Source of the DNA: Turnera subulata
Lineage: Eukaryota > Streptophyta > Magnoliopsida > Malpighiales > Passifloraceae
Assembly (NCBI GenBank): GCA_028386065.3
Contig: JAKUCV010000419.1
Coordinates: 118,939 to 182,938 of the forward strand
DNA length: 64,000 nt
Direction: 5' to 3'
In this document: piece after piece, positions 23,288 through 34,793 of the stretch
Layout: every line of letters begins with the position of its first letter
How positions within the stretch are numbered: position 1 is the stretch's first letter
The notes under the pieces: model-generated
The model's database searches: none
Told to the model about the DNA's origin: nothing
Seen by the model: only the letters and a program-made list of their open reading frames with translations
Made by a program: the position numbers and the translations under genes

Positions 23288-24368
23288 TTGGTTATGATGA
23301 ACATGGGAGGTTTCGACATAATCCTAGGGATGGATTGGTTGTCGAGACACAGTGCTTTGGTGAACTGTCGTACCAAGGAAGTGCTATTGACTTCCAACGG
23401 AGGACAACAGATCTTGTTAACTAGAATTGGAAGAGCCGCTACTGCATATAGTATCTCTGCTACCCAAGACCATGGAATGAAGCCATATGGTCCAGACGCC
23501 TTGTTGACTTATGTCACTGGCGAAGAAGTACAGACTCCTGTTTTGGAGAACATAGCAGTGGTGAAGGAGTTTTCAGATGTTTTTCTTGAAGACCTACCAG
23601 GATTGTCTCCTGATAGAGAGGTTGAGTACACCATCGACCTAATGCCAGATGTTATACCTATATCAATGGCTTCATATAGGATGGCACCAACAGAACTTCA
23701 GGAATTGAAGCAACAGTTACATGAACTGTTAGAGAAGGGATTCATCAGACCTTGTATATTACCTTGGGGTTCACCAGTTTTGTTTGTAAAAAAGAAGGAT
23801 GGTAGTTTGCGCATGTGCGTAGATTATCGACAGCTGAACAAGGTGACGGTGAAGAACAAGTACCCGTTACCCAGGATTGATGATCTCTTCGATCAGTTGC
23901 AAGGAGCTACCGTGTTTTTCAAGATCGATCTTTGATTAGGATACCACCAGATTAAGATTGCGGAGAAAGACATAACAAAAATTGCATTTGGCACACGGTA
24001 TGGTCACTTCGAGTTCACCGTGGTACCCTTTGGCTTGAACAATGCACCTGCTGTTTTCATGTGCTTGATGCACTTGGTCTTGACTGAAGTTTTGGACAAA
24101 TTTGTGGTAGTCTTCATTGATGATATTCTGATATATTCGAAGAGCAAGGAAGAACACGAAGAACACATACGGATGGTGCTACAGAAGTTACGGGAGAAAC
24201 AATTGTATGCCAAGTTAAGCAAATGTGAGTTTTGGCTTGGAGAAGTTGCTTTCCTTGGTCATATTGTATCGAGAGACTGAATAAAAGTTGATCCCGCCAA
24301 AGTTAAGGCTGTTCTAGAATGGGAGCCTCCCAAGAGTGTATCTGAAGTTCGGATTGCAAGATACTACC
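23288..24368 (+). pseudogene. Tekay reverse transcriptase, N-terminal part
   Basis: The open frame at 23288-23935 runs from the protease-RT linker ([15 protein letters not shown]) into RT ([20 protein letters not shown], then FFKIDL). A TGA interrupts where R/K-SGYHQ is expected, then GYHQIKI continues. The second open part at 24020-24280 has [13 protein letters not shown] and the catalytic FIDDILIYS (YxDD-type motif, F-I-D-D) and ends with LGHIVSRD. The domain is cut at 24369-24373 (GGAGG) by the nested gypsy element and resumes at 31594. Confidence 0.9.
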
Positions 24369-24373
24369 GGAGG

Positions 24374-25247
24374 TGACACACCTAGCCGGCCCTAGAAGCA
24401 CCTTCGTATCTAAGATTGTCACAATCTCAAATCACCACCAATCGTGCAGGCTTTATGCACCGTTGTTCTTTACCTCCTAACAATCCGTGCTAGACAACAG
24501 ATGGACGCGATGGTCCCTCCACCTCCTAATCTCTCGGTGCTAGACAACAAAGAAACAAAAGCATAAAGGAATATGAATCACAATAGCAAATATCACTACC
24601 TACAATTGTTAGCAAATCCCTAAAATGAAAACAAGCAAAGTGACTCCTCTCTCGATGTGAGATTATTCAAGCTTTGCTGAACTTTTTATTTCTCAAATAA
24701 TCTGTCAAAAAACAAAGTATAAAGGTCCTATTTATAGAGCTCCCAAGTCGGCTACAGAGCAATCCCTTGCCGACTTGGAGTAGCCTCCCTAACCCTAAGG
24801 CCAAGTCGGCCACACTAACCCTAATGGACTAGGATTTGACTTTTAATCCAACAACAAATTAGACTAATTAAAACCCAACAAAATAAACCCAAAATAAAAT
24901 ATAGTTTCAGCCCATTAATTGGACCATTAATAATCCAACAAAAATAATAAAAACAACAAACAGAATTCGGCCCCCCAATTTAACAATAAAAGTCGACATG
25001 GCCCAATTGTGGCCCAATGGGGTCGACTGTCTTCTAGGCCTCTTCCATTCCTTCCCACACAGTGATACATGTGGGTTTCTTCATAAGCTCTTCTCCCATC
25101 TTGATTACTCGATCTTCTTGCAACTCGAGATTGAGCAATGCTTGAACTTGTTGTTGCAATTGCTCTTTGATCTTCTTGGATCGAGGCCGTGTAATTGGAC
25201 CCGTGGGAGACACCAACTCGCCAGCTGTTCCTTGAGTGTCCGCATCA
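24374..25247 (-). repeat. Nested gypsy 3' LTR
   Basis: 874 bp. Relative to the other LTR it lacks 8 bp just inside the left end (TGACACACC versus TGATACGACAGCACACC) and has one rather than two copies of TGTCCGCATC at the right end. Confidence 0.9.
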
Positions 25248-26689
25248 TTCCCCTCTTGCTAAAAAGGATTCTCCCTCGAATCAGTACTTGCATTGTCAAA
25301 GGAAGTAAGATCAGATACATTGAATGTGGCACTAACACCATACTCACCTGGCAGATCAATCTTGTAAGCAATGTCGCCAATGCATTCAAGAACTTGGAAT
25401 GGTCCATTGCCACGTGGATCCAACTTAGATTTCCTTTGCTTAGGAAACCTTTCCTTCCGAAAGTGTACCCAAACCCAATCTCTAGGCTCAAACCGCACAA
25501 GTTTGCGCCCTTGACTAGCTCTTTGAGCATACTTCTTGTTCTTTGTCTCCATATACTGTCGTGCTTTCTCATGAATAGACCGCACTAACTTTGCTTTTTG
25601 CTGCCCATCTGCACTCACAAGCTCATTAACAGGTAAAGGCAACAAATCCAAAGGGTTTAGTGGGTTATAACCATAAACAATTTCAAAAGGTGAATAACTC
25701 GTAGAAGAATGTATGCTCCTATTATAAGCAAACTCGAACAAAGGCAAACATTCTCCCCAAGTTTTCAAATTTTTACCCACAACAGCACGCAACAAAGATC
25801 CCAAAGTTCTGTTTACCACTTCAGTCTTTCCATCCGTTTGAGGATGACAAGTCGTTGAGAATAACAACTTGGTCCCCAACTTACCCCATAACATGCGCCA
25901 GAAGTGACTGAGGAACTTAGAATCCCTGTCTGAAACAATGGTTTTAAGAAGGCCATGCAATCGCACAACATCCCTAAAGAACAAGTCAGCAACATGAGAT
26001 GCATCATCTATTTTATGACAAGCAATAAAATGTGCCATTTTGCTAAACCTGTCAATAACAACAAATACACTATCATGTCCCCACTTGGTCCGAGGTAACC
26101 CAATAACAAAGTCCATAGACAAGTCAGTCCAAGGACTATCCGGAACAGGCAGTGGCGTGTACAACCCATGAGGTTGCACTTTTGATTTCGCCTGTCTACA
26201 TGAAACACAACCTGCACAAACTCGCTCAACATCTTTCTTCATATATGGCCAATAAAAATGCTCATGCAAGATGTCAAGTGTTTTAGCAACACCAAAATGT
26301 TCCATTAAGCCTCCATCATGAGACTCCCTAACAAGCAATTCTCTCATTGAACAAGCTGGAATGAAAAGTTTATGTTCTTTAAACAAATATCCTGCATCAA
26401 TGTAAAACTTACCGAACCCAGCATGTTCACAAGCAGGATAGATAGAAGCAAAATCATGATCAGCTTTGTACAGGTCCTTAATATGCTCAAATCCCATTAA
26501 TTTCGAACTAAGAGAAGTAATAAGAGCATACCTTCGTGATATTGCATCGGCTACGACATTATCCTTACCTTGCTTGTATTTCACCATATAGGGAAACGTC
26601 TCTATGAACTCGAGCCATTTAGCATGTCTCTTGTTCAGTTTACCTTGGCCCTTTAGATGCTTCAAACTTTTATTATCGGTGTGGATCAC
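25034..26689 (-). pseudogene. Nested gypsy integrase with C-terminus running into LTR
   Basis: The open frame at 26689-25259 has the end of RNase H ([16 protein letters not shown]), then the HHCC zinc region (H..GGLMEHFG.. [11 protein letters not shown]) and the DDE core with [38 protein letters not shown] and [15 protein letters not shown]. The C-terminal region ends near [18 protein letters not shown] single TAG stops it at 25259. The same frame then continues as QEGNDADTQGTAGELVSPTG through the PPT and LTR border, and on to a basic, Gln-rich tail (ITRPRSKKIKEQLQQQVQAL). The integrase core is the best preserved part of this element. Confidence 0.85.
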
Positions 26690-28073
26690 GAATTCCTTTG
26701 GCCATAGGTAATGCTACCACGTTTGCAACACCTGCATAAGTGCATACAACTCTATCATATGTCGAATAGTTCAGCTGTTCACACTTCAACTTTTCGCTAA
26801 AATAAGCGATTGGCCTCCTATTCTGCAAAAGAACAGCACCTATGCCTATACCAGAGGCATCACATTCAACCTCAAAGGTTGAGTTAAAATCAGGCAATTT
26901 AAGAATAGGAGTAGTACATAACTTATCCTTCAAAGTATTAAATGCATCCTCTTGCTCCTGTCCCCATTAAAACCCAATTTCTTTCTTAACAATCTTATTC
27001 AAAGGTGCAGCAATTGTGCTAAAATCTTTCACAAACCTTTTGTAAAAGCTAGCAAGCCCATGAAAAGACCTTACCTGTGAGACTGTTGTAGGAATCGGCC
27101 ACTCCCTTATGGCTTGTCCCTTTTCTTGGTCGACCTCGATTCCCTTGGAACTCACAACATAACCAAGAAAAACAACGCTATCCATGCAGAATGTACACTT
27201 TTTTAACTTGGAAAATAGTTTTTCGGCCCTAAGAGCCTCCAATACTAATCTAAGGTGTTCAATATGCTCATGTTCATTGCTGCTATCGATAAGTTTGTCA
27301 TCAAAGTACACAACCATGAATTTTCCTATGAAGGCTCTCAAGACATGATTCATCAATCGCATAAATGTGCTAGGAGCAATAGTTAAACCAAACGGCATTA
27401 CCAACCATTCATACAATCCATATTTAGTTTTGAATGCAGTTTTCCACTCATCACCTACTTTCATGCGAATTTGATGGTAACCACTCATGAGATTAATCTT
27501 AGTAAATATGCATGCACCATGTAATTCGTCAAGCATATCATCAAGTCGAGGGATAGGATGGCGATACTTAACTGTTATTTTGTTGATTGCGCGACAATCA
27601 ACACACATACGCCACGTACCGTCCTTCTTTGGCACTAGAATCACTGGTACAACACATGGACTCAAACTCTCCCGAACCAACCCCTTTGCAAGCAATTTGT
27701 CAACTTGCTTTTGAATCTCTTTGGTCTCCTCGGGGTTGGCCCTATATGCTGGCCGATTTGGAATTTTTGCGCCAGGAACAAAATTAATTTGGTGTTCTAT
27801 GCCCCGAATAGGTGGCAATTCCTTTGGTAGTTCCTCTGGAAACACATCCCGAAAATCCTGCAAAACAGAAACAACAGAACTAGGAATATCGGGATTAAGG
27901 TCAGTGTCAGAAAAATAAGCGCCCTTGTATAAGAGCACCAAAATATCCTTTCTTCCCGCACATGCTACCCTAAAATCCCTCACATTTGCATAGAAGTTCT
28001 GTTTTTTTCCCCTCTTTTTTTCTCTCCAAGTCGACATTGGCTCTCCTTTTCTCTCCCTCATTGTCGACTTCAC
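26673..28073 (-). pseudogene. Nested gypsy reverse transcriptase / RNase H
   Basis: The frame at 28073-26967 contains the RT from DVFPEELPKELPPIRGIEHQ through VILVPKKDGTWRMCVDCRAI and MPFGLTIAPSTFMRLM, with the catalytic block VVYFDDKLID (YxDD present), and ends at KKEIGF with a stop. RNase H continues in the same frame at 26933-26673 ([27 protein letters not shown]) before a frameshift near 26690 joins to the integrase frame. The linker upstream (28074-28102) also shifts frame from the gag-protease part. Confidence 0.85.
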
Positions 28074-28101
28074 TCCTTTGTTTTTCTTTATATTTCAGCT
28101 C

Positions 28102-30117
28102 TCATTTTCCAAGGTTCTCAGCCTTTTGCACACCCTCTCCTTTTGCATAGCCCTCGGCTATCCTCTCATGCTCACCATTGTTTTGCAGCTTGGCTGCCTT
28201 TTCTTTCCGCATTGCCTCAGCACTCTTTTCCAAGTGCTTCTGGTCATAATACATCTGCTGTGGAGACAATGGAGCTAACATAAATTTCTGCTCACCCATG
28301 GAGAAGGAGTACCTATTCTTGTAGCCATCATGCCATACACGCCTGTCATACTGCCATGGTCTACCGAGTAAGATGTGACAAGCATGCATAGGAATAACAT
28401 CACACAGTATCTTGTTAGTATAATTACCAATGGTCATAGTAACAAGAACCTGTTTCGTCACCTTGATTTCACCCATGTCATTCAACCACTGCAGCTTATA
28501 TGGATTGGGATGCTTCGAAACTACTAATCCCAATTTCTCCACCATCAAGGTACTGGTTACATTCGCACAACTCCCACTGTCGATGATCACACTACATGCT
28601 TTGCCATCGACATGGCATCTGGTATGGAAAATATTTTCCCTCTACTCGGTCTCATCCTCTTTCAACTGTGCACTAAGAGCTCGCCTGGTCACGAGAAGTA
28701 AAGGATCAAATGCTGGCGCCTCTTGCACATATCGATCTTCCATAGGAACATCTTCCAACTCGGGCATGTTAACATATGAGTCGTCCTCCTCATCATCCGA
28801 GTATAGCTCTCCCCCTTCCCGAACATAGATCACCTTCTTGTTTGGACATTGGGAAGCAATGTGTCCAATACCTGCACACTTGAAGCACTTCATATCCCGA
28901 TGCTTAGTTGTGGAGGAAGAAGTCGACTGGCTTGCCTTTGGGGCTGGTTTGTAGTCGGCCAGTCTTGTCTTTTCCTCTCTTGGCTTCTCTTCTGGGGTGT
29001 ACTTTTGTTGATTCCAATTGGACGAACTGGATGTGATGTAAGGCCCTCAAAAACCCCTACTGTTATTATATGCCTTCAGCTGCCTTTCCACCTTGATTGC
29101 ATTCTCGACAACATCACCAATGTCTAGATTATGTTGGAGCTCCACAACATTAGCAATCTCCCAGTTCATTCCAGCAAGGAATCGTGCAATGGTTTCTTGG
29201 GGTTCCTCCTCTATATTCGCCTGAAGCATCAGTGCTTCCATCTCCTTATAATACTCATCGATTCTTTCTGTACCTTGCCTCAAGGTTTGCAGCTTTTGGT
29301 GCAAATCGGTATAGTAGTAGCTCGGTACATATCTCCTCCTCATGATGCCTTTCAATTCAGCCCATGTCTGAGGGGGTCCTTGTCCTGCACGATGCCTGTC
29401 CAACAAAAACTTGTTCCACCATTTAAGAGCATAATCAGTAAATTCAAGAGTAGCTAGGTTAATCTTCTTTTCCTCGGAAAAGTGATAACAAATAAAAACC
29501 ATATCAACTCTTTGCTCCTATTCATTGTAAGCGTCTGCATCTCCTCTTCCCTGAAAAGAAGGTATCTTGATCTTGATGTTATTCATGTTGGCATCAACAT
29601 TGTTGAATGGCTCCCATTCATTGTTCCTTCCATAATGTCGATTCTGATAACCTCCTCTTCCTCTCGGCATTCTGCCACCTCGTCCATAGCCTTGGTGATG
29701 TGGCTGCCACTCTTCCTCTTCCCATACTTCTTCTTCAAACTCGCCTTCCAAACGCCTCCGAGGTTCAGCTTGCTCCCGAGGCTCGAGTATCTCGCCCCTT
29801 GGCTGCGATTCGTCTCGCTGCCTTGGTTCCTCGACTAATGGCGGTTGTTGCTGGTGTTGGCGTGGAGGGGGCTGCTGCTGCTGCTGCTATCATGGTGGCA
29901 GCTGCTCTCCCTAGACGGCCAACCCTGTAAGTAGGCATTTCAGCTCCGCCATGTCGTCTCTATGTGTGCACCTGAACTCGGTTAGCTCGTCGAATTTGTC
30001 GAGCAATTTGTTGTTGAGACGGACTACCTCATCTCTCAATGCCCTCCATTGTAAGGACTCCCCTTGCTCGTCCTGTCTGCTGCTCTCCGAGTCCTGGCTT
30101 TTTGGTGTCTGCTACAT
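28102..30117 (-). pseudogene. Nested gypsy gag-protease
   Basis: One frame carries everything, with in-frame stops. Its ATG at 30117 is followed at once by TAG, then QTPKSQDSESSRQDEQGESL and a coiled-coil-like segment. An Arg/Gly-rich linker comes next (GRGGRMPRGRGGYQNR, about 29690-29640), then the gag core (ALKWWNKFLLDRHRAGQGPP; YYYTDLHQKLQTLRQGTERI at about 29320-29270), zinc knuckle CFKCAGIGHIASQCPNK at about 28885-28835 (CX2CX4HX4C intact), and the protease frame at 28590-28102 starting MIIDSGSCANVTS (aspartic site D-S-G-S) with HILLGRPWQYDRR. The stop right after the start codon alone would block translation. Confidence 0.85.
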
Positions 30118-30672
30118 CTTCCTGAAAATAACCTCACCCTCTCTTGTGTTTCACTCACTCTCTTGTCCCTTGCTAGGCTTTTATTTGTCAGGATCCAAAA
30201 ACAAATCACAGATAATAACAAATTACCACGTATTCAATCGAATCAATGAACTTCCTAACAAGAATCGACAAACTTCACGAAACTAGAGGCAAGATTAACT
30301 CAATTCAGGAACAGAAAACACACATAAGGAGAACAGTTTGTATGTGTAGATTTTTGGTCAATAGAGCAATATGAAACAATATTACCCAATGCAAGAAATC
30401 GGCTATCAACACAACAAACTGAAAGAAAACTTAAGATTCAATTCGGGTAGGAACTTTTCCCGAATTCCTGCAAAAACAATCTGGTTGTCAACAAATCAAC
30501 CGAATTCTTCTTTTTTTTTTTAATTTGCTGTCGAAATTTCAAGAAACACTCAACAAAACAATTCTACAAATCGACTAATTGATTCAGGGTTCAGTCATTT
30601 TTTTTTTATATAATAAAATTCGGCTGAAGAAAAAAACAATAATCACAGAAAATTAAAGGATAGTTGATTGAT

Positions 30673-30700
30673 TTGATAACCTGAGGTCCGCTACCAAAAT
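30673..30700 (-). other. Nested gypsy primer-binding site region
   Basis: On the minus strand TTTTGGTAGCGGACCTCAGG follows the 5' LTR's terminal CA. The first 11 bases match the Tekay PBS; the rest diverges from initiator-Met. Confidence 0.55.
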
Positions 30701-31593
30701 TGATACGACAGCACACCTAGCCGGCCCCAGAGGCACCTTCGAATCTAAGATTGTCCCGATCTCAAATCACCACCAATCGTGCACGCTTTTATGCACCGTT
30801 GTTCTTCACCTCCTAACAATCCGTGCTAGGCAACAGATGGACGCGATAGTCCCTCCACCTCCTAATCTCTCGGTGCTAGACAACAAAGAAACAAAAGCAC
30901 AAAGGAATATGAATCACAATAGCAAATATCACTGCCTGCAATTGTTAGCAAATCTCTAAAATGAAAACAAGCAAAGAGACTCCTCTCTTGATGTGAGATT
31001 ATTCAAGCTTTTCTGAACTTTTTATTTCTCAAATAATCTGTCTAAAAACAAAGCATAAATGTCCTATTTATAGAGCTCCCAATTCGGCTACAGAGCAATC
31101 CTTTGCCGACTTGGAGTAGCCTCCCTAACCCTAAGGCCAAGTCAGCCACACTAACCCTAATGGACTAGGATTTGACTTTTAATCCAACAAAAAATTGGAC
31201 TAATTAAAACCCAACAAAATAAACCCAAAATAAAATATAGTTTCAGCCCATTAATTGGACCATTAATAATAAAAAAATAATAAAAACAATAAACAAAATT
31301 CGGCCCCCCTAATTTAACAATAAAAGTCGACATGGCCCAGGTGTGGCCCAATGAGGTCGACTGTCTTCTAGGCCTCTTCTATTCCTTCCCACACAGTGTT
31401 GCATGTGGGTTTCTTCATAAGCTCTTCTCCCATCTTGATTACTCGATCTTCTTGCAACTCGAGATTGAGCAATGTTTGAACTTATTATTGCAATTGATCT
31501 TTGATCTTCTTGGATCGAGCCCGTGTAATTAGACCCGTGGAGAACACCAACTCGCCAGCTGTTCCTTGAGTGTCCGCATCCATGTCCGCATCA
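30701..31593 (-). repeat. Nested gypsy 5' LTR
   Basis: 893 bp, partner of 24374-25247. It starts TGATACGACAGC and ends TGTCCGCATCA on the plus strand, with a tandemly doubled TGTCCGCATC. Confidence 0.9.
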
Positions 31594-33664
31594 GGAGGTT
31601 CATCGAGGGATTTTCCTTGATCGCTGGTCCCATGACCATGCTGTTGAGGAATGATCAAGCTTTTGTATGGAGTGATGCCTGTCAGAAGAGTTTTGACGAG
31701 CTGATGAAGAAGTTGACGTCAGCACCAGTTTACACAGTACCTAAGCCAGGAGTGGAGTACACGTTATTCTGTGATGCTTCAGGTCTTGGCTTGGGAGCAG
31801 TATTGATGCAAAAATGTCGGGTGATTGCTTATGCCTCGAGATAGTTAAGACCACATGAGAAGAACTACCCGACACACGATCTAGGGATGGCTGCAGTAAT
31901 CCTTGCTTTGAAGATCTTGCGACATTACTTGTTTGGAGAAAGATACCGGATTTTCACAAACCATAAGAGTCTCAAGTACATCATGACTCAGAAGTAACTT
32001 AACCTACGGCAAAGACATTGGGTTGAGCTGCTGAATGATTATAATTGTACTATTGAGTACCATCCAGGAAAGGCTATTGTTGTAGCTGATGCGCTCAGCC
32101 GGAGACAACCAGAGGATGCTTCCACCACTTACTCGGTACCCTCACTTATCGAGTTAAGGAAGTTGGGAGTTCACCTGACAATAGATGACACAGGTGCCTT
32201 GCTAGCACATATGGATATAAAATCCAACCTGAGAGGATGGATTGTTGAGTTACAAGATGGAGATCCTAACTTGATCAAGCTGAAAGAAAGAGTACTCAAT
32301 GGGAAAGAGGATAAGTTTCGGATGGTTGAAGATGGCGCACTGATGATTGGGAAGCGTTTATGTGTTCCTAATTTCGGTAACCTGCGTAGTCATATTCTAG
32401 AAGAGGGACACATGACACCATATGCAATGCATCCTGGAAACACTAAGATGCATCAGGACCTGAAGAGCCATTATTGGTGGTCGCGTATGAAGAAGGATGT
32501 GGCAGAGTATGTAGCAAAGTGCATTACTTGCCAGCAGGTAAAAGCTAAACATCAAGCTCCAGCAAGCAAAATGAGATCGTTGGCAGTGCCAGAGTAGAAA
32601 TGGGAGATGATCACCATGTATTTTGTGATTGGGTTACCGATGACTCAGAAGCAACATGATGCTATTTGGGTCATCATTGATCGATTGGCAAAATCGGCCC
32701 ATTTCCTTTCCATTCAGCAGACCGATACTGTGGACAAGTTGGCGAAGTTGTATGTTGCTGAGATTGTAAGGCTACATGGTATTCCTAAGTCTATAGTTTC
32801 AGACAGAGATCCTAGATTCACCTCACGCTTTTGAAAAAGTCTACAAACAGCTTTGGGAACCAAGTTGAGTTTCAGTACTGCCTTTCATCCACAGACAGAA
32901 GGACAATAAAAAAGGACTATACAGACGTTGGAGGATATGCTAAGGGCTTGTGCACTTAACTTTAGTGGAAGTTGGGACAAGTACTTGCCATTGACAGAGT
33001 TTGCCTACAATAATGGTTATCATTCCAACATTAGAATGCCACCATTTGAAGCTCTTTACGGAAGGATGTGTCAGAGTCCAGTTTATTGGGATGAAGAAGG
33101 ACTTCGTTTGATCGTTGGTCTGAACTTGGTTAAACAAATAGTTGATAAGATCCAGACGGTGAAACAGTGCATGAGAGCTGCTCAAGACCCACAGAAGAGC
33201 TACGCCGACAAGCATCAGCAGGAGATGGAGTACAAGATTGGAGAAAAGGTTTTCCTCCGAGTCACACCATGGAGAGGCGTAATCAGGTTCGAAAAGAGAG
33301 GAAAATTGAGTCTCAGATATATCGAACCTTATGAGATCGTGGAAAGAATCGGACCTTTGGCATATAGGTTGTCATTACCTGAGGAGCTATCACGCATTCA
33401 TGACGTGTTCCACGTCTATATGCTGAGGAGATACCAGTCAGATCCTAGTCATGTTGTGACACCGACAGATGTTGAAGTGGCAGAGGATCTTACATATACA
33501 AAGGTACCGGAGCAGATCCTTGCCCGAGAAGTACGGCAATTGCAGAACCGTACCATCCTCATGGTAAAGGTTAAGTGGAGTAAGCATTCTGCTAATGAGT
33601 CTACATGGGAAGTTGAAGAGCACATGCGGACCCAGTACCTACTTCTCTTCACAGGAATGGAGTG
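31594..33664 (+). pseudogene. Tekay RT end, RNase H, integrase and chromodomain
   Basis: This continues the interrupted pol. RRFIEGFSLIAGPMT (from 31594) leads to RNase H (YTLFCDASGLGLGAVLMQK) and EYHPGKAIVVADALSRR (about 32060-32100). The integrase zinc part follows (MHPGNTKMHQDLKSHYWW, CITCQQVKAKHQAP), with the core TMYFVIGLPMTQ, IVSDRDPRFTSRF and FHPQTEGQ. The last open frame (32928-33664) carries the integrase C-terminus (PYEIVERIGPLAYRLSLP, HDVFHVYMLRRY). It ends in a chromodomain-like tail (VPEQILAREVRQL..VKVKWSKHSANESTWEVEE), the hallmark of chromoviruses. In-frame stops lie near 31842, 31996, 32597, 32834 and 32908. Confidence 0.9.
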
Positions 33665-33683
33665 AATTTCGAGGATGAAATTC

Positions 33684-33693
33684 TTTTAAGGGG
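33684..33693 (+). other. Tekay polypurine tract
   Basis: TTTTAAGGGGGG follows the stop of pol. Before the TRIM insertion the order was PPT, GGTAG, AC, then the LTR start TGTAACAG now at 34794. Confidence 0.75.
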
Positions 33694-33698
33694 GGTAG

Positions 33699-34192
33699 TG
33701 TGACATCCCGGGGTCTATGAGTACGGGGAGTGAACGCCGGTGCCGGGATGAGCATGGACAAGGAGCGGCTTCTGGCAGGCTTCTAGACGGGGGGCACATG
33801 AACGAATAGAATCCACACCGGAATAGGAGAGATCCTGAGACTGTGTAGGGATGGGGCTATATAGTTGGGGCGATTTCATAATTATATGGGTGTGGGACTG
33901 TATAATTAAGAATAGCTCAAATGAAGTGATTTCGAGGTTGTACAGGAATGGGACTGTACAATTGAGAATAGCTTAAACGGTTTGATGGGTACTAACTATA
34001 TCAACAAGGTGCACCTACCTTTTCGGTGCTCATTCCAGAAGAATTCCAAAGTTAAACATGCTTGACTTGGAGCAATTGTAGGATGGATGACCTCCTGGGA
34101 AGTTTTCCCCGGAAACATGCGAGTGAGGACAAAGCATGTTGGAAAGGTCCCGTGTTGGTCTGTAGTGACAGTCAACAAGCCGGGACTTTACA
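33699..34192 (+). repeat. TRIM 5' LTR
   Basis: 494 bp with TG..CA ends. The 5S-like stretch is at 34035-34103. A GTACAGG..CTGTAC inverted repeat lies upstream near 33938-33960. Confidence 0.85.
34035..34103 (+). ncRNA. 5S rRNA-like segment in TRIM 5' LTR
   Basis: It matches the central and 3' part of plant 5S rRNA: AAGTTAAACATGCTT at 34049-34063 (box A region, 5S AAGTTAAGCGTGCTT) and TAGGATGGATGACC at 34079-34092 (box C region, 5S TAGGATGGGTGACC), followed by TCCTGGGAAGT. It could serve as a pol III promoter. Point changes in both boxes make activity uncertain. Confidence 0.8.
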
Positions 34193-34267
34193 GTTGGTAG
34201 CGGAGCTCCAGGACTCCTCTAGTACGATGCAGGGTTCGGGGACGAACCTAACGGAAGCTGGTGGGTC
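34193..34267 (+). other. TRIM interior: PBS, 75 bp, PPT
   Basis: GTTGGTAGCGGAGCTCCAGG at the start resembles the initiator-Met PBS. The end, GGAAGCTGGTGGGTC, is the only purine-rich candidate for a PPT. No coding capacity. Confidence 0.6.
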
Positions 34268-34786
34268 TGTGACATCCCGGGGTCTATGAGGGCGGGAAGT
34301 GAACGCCGGTGTCGGGATGAGCATGGACAAGGAGCGGCTTCTGGCAGGCTTCTAGACGGAGGGGCACAGGAACGAATCGAATCCACACCGGAATAGGAGA
34401 GATCCTGAGACTGTGTAGGGATGGGGCTATACAGTTGGGGCGATTTCGTACTTATATGGGTATACGACTGTATAATTAAGAATAGCTCAAATGAAGTGAT
34501 TTCGAGGTTGTACAGGAATGGGACTGTACAATTGAGAATAGCTTAAACGGTTTGATGGGTACTAATTATATCAACAAGGTGCACCTACCTTTTCGGTCCT
34601 CATTCCAGAAGAACTCCAAAGTTAAACGTGCTTGACTTGGAGCAATTCTAGGATGGGTGACCGGAGCAATTCTAGGATGGGTGACCTCTTGGGAAGTTTT
34701 CCCCGAAAACATGCGAGTGAGGACAAAGCATGTTGGAAAGGTCCTGTGTTGGTCTGTAGTGACAGTCGACAAGCCGGGACGTTACA
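34268..34786 (+). repeat. TRIM 3' LTR with duplicated box C
   Basis: 519 bp. It differs from the 5' LTR mainly by a 24-bp tandem duplication (34639-34662 and 34663-34686) of the 5S box C region. The 5S-like segment covers about 34605-34697. Its box A and box C copies (AAGTTAAACGTGCTT, TAGGATGGGTGACC) are closer to genuine 5S rRNA than those of the 5' LTR. Confidence 0.85.
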
Positions 34787-34793
34787 GGTAGAC

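Larger units (their letters stand above)
24374..31593 (-). mobile_element. Nested Ty3/gypsy chromovirus, CRM-like
   Basis: LTRs at 24374-25247 and 30701-31593 are flanked by TSD GGAGG (24369-24373, 31594-31598). It sits in the host Tekay's RT connection region, exactly splitting YYRR from FIEGF. On the minus strand the order is gag, zinc knuckle, protease, RT, RNase H, integrase. The pol frame continues through the polypurine tract into the 3' LTR without a separate chromodomain ORF, as described for the CRM clade; clade assignment needs a tree. Gag-protease, RT and integrase lie in three different frames with several stops, so it is inactive. Confidence 0.9.
33699..34786 (+). mobile_element. 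Cassandra-like TRIM element carrying 5S rRNA-derived LTRs
   Basis: Two direct repeats of 494 bp (33699-34192) and 519 bp (34268-34786) flank only 75 bp. Both start TGTGACATCCCGGGG and end (C/G)TTTACA or CGTTACA. TSD is GGTAG (33694-33698, 34787-34791). The 75-bp middle opens with TTGGTAGCGGAGC, a PBS-like sequence, and ends in a short purine stretch before the second LTR. Each LTR has a stretch clearly derived from plant 5S rRNA, including its internal promoter. This is the defining trait of Cassandra TRIMs, although these LTRs are longer than the roughly 250-350 bp I recall for that family. Confidence 0.85.

Noticed and set aside
24998..25588. 196-codon plus-strand frame
   Set aside because: Antisense shadow of the nested gypsy integrase C-terminus and LTR.
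34035..34103. Genuine 5S rRNA gene
   Set aside because: Only the central and 3' part is 5S-like. It lies inside LTRs with target duplications and differs at promoter positions.
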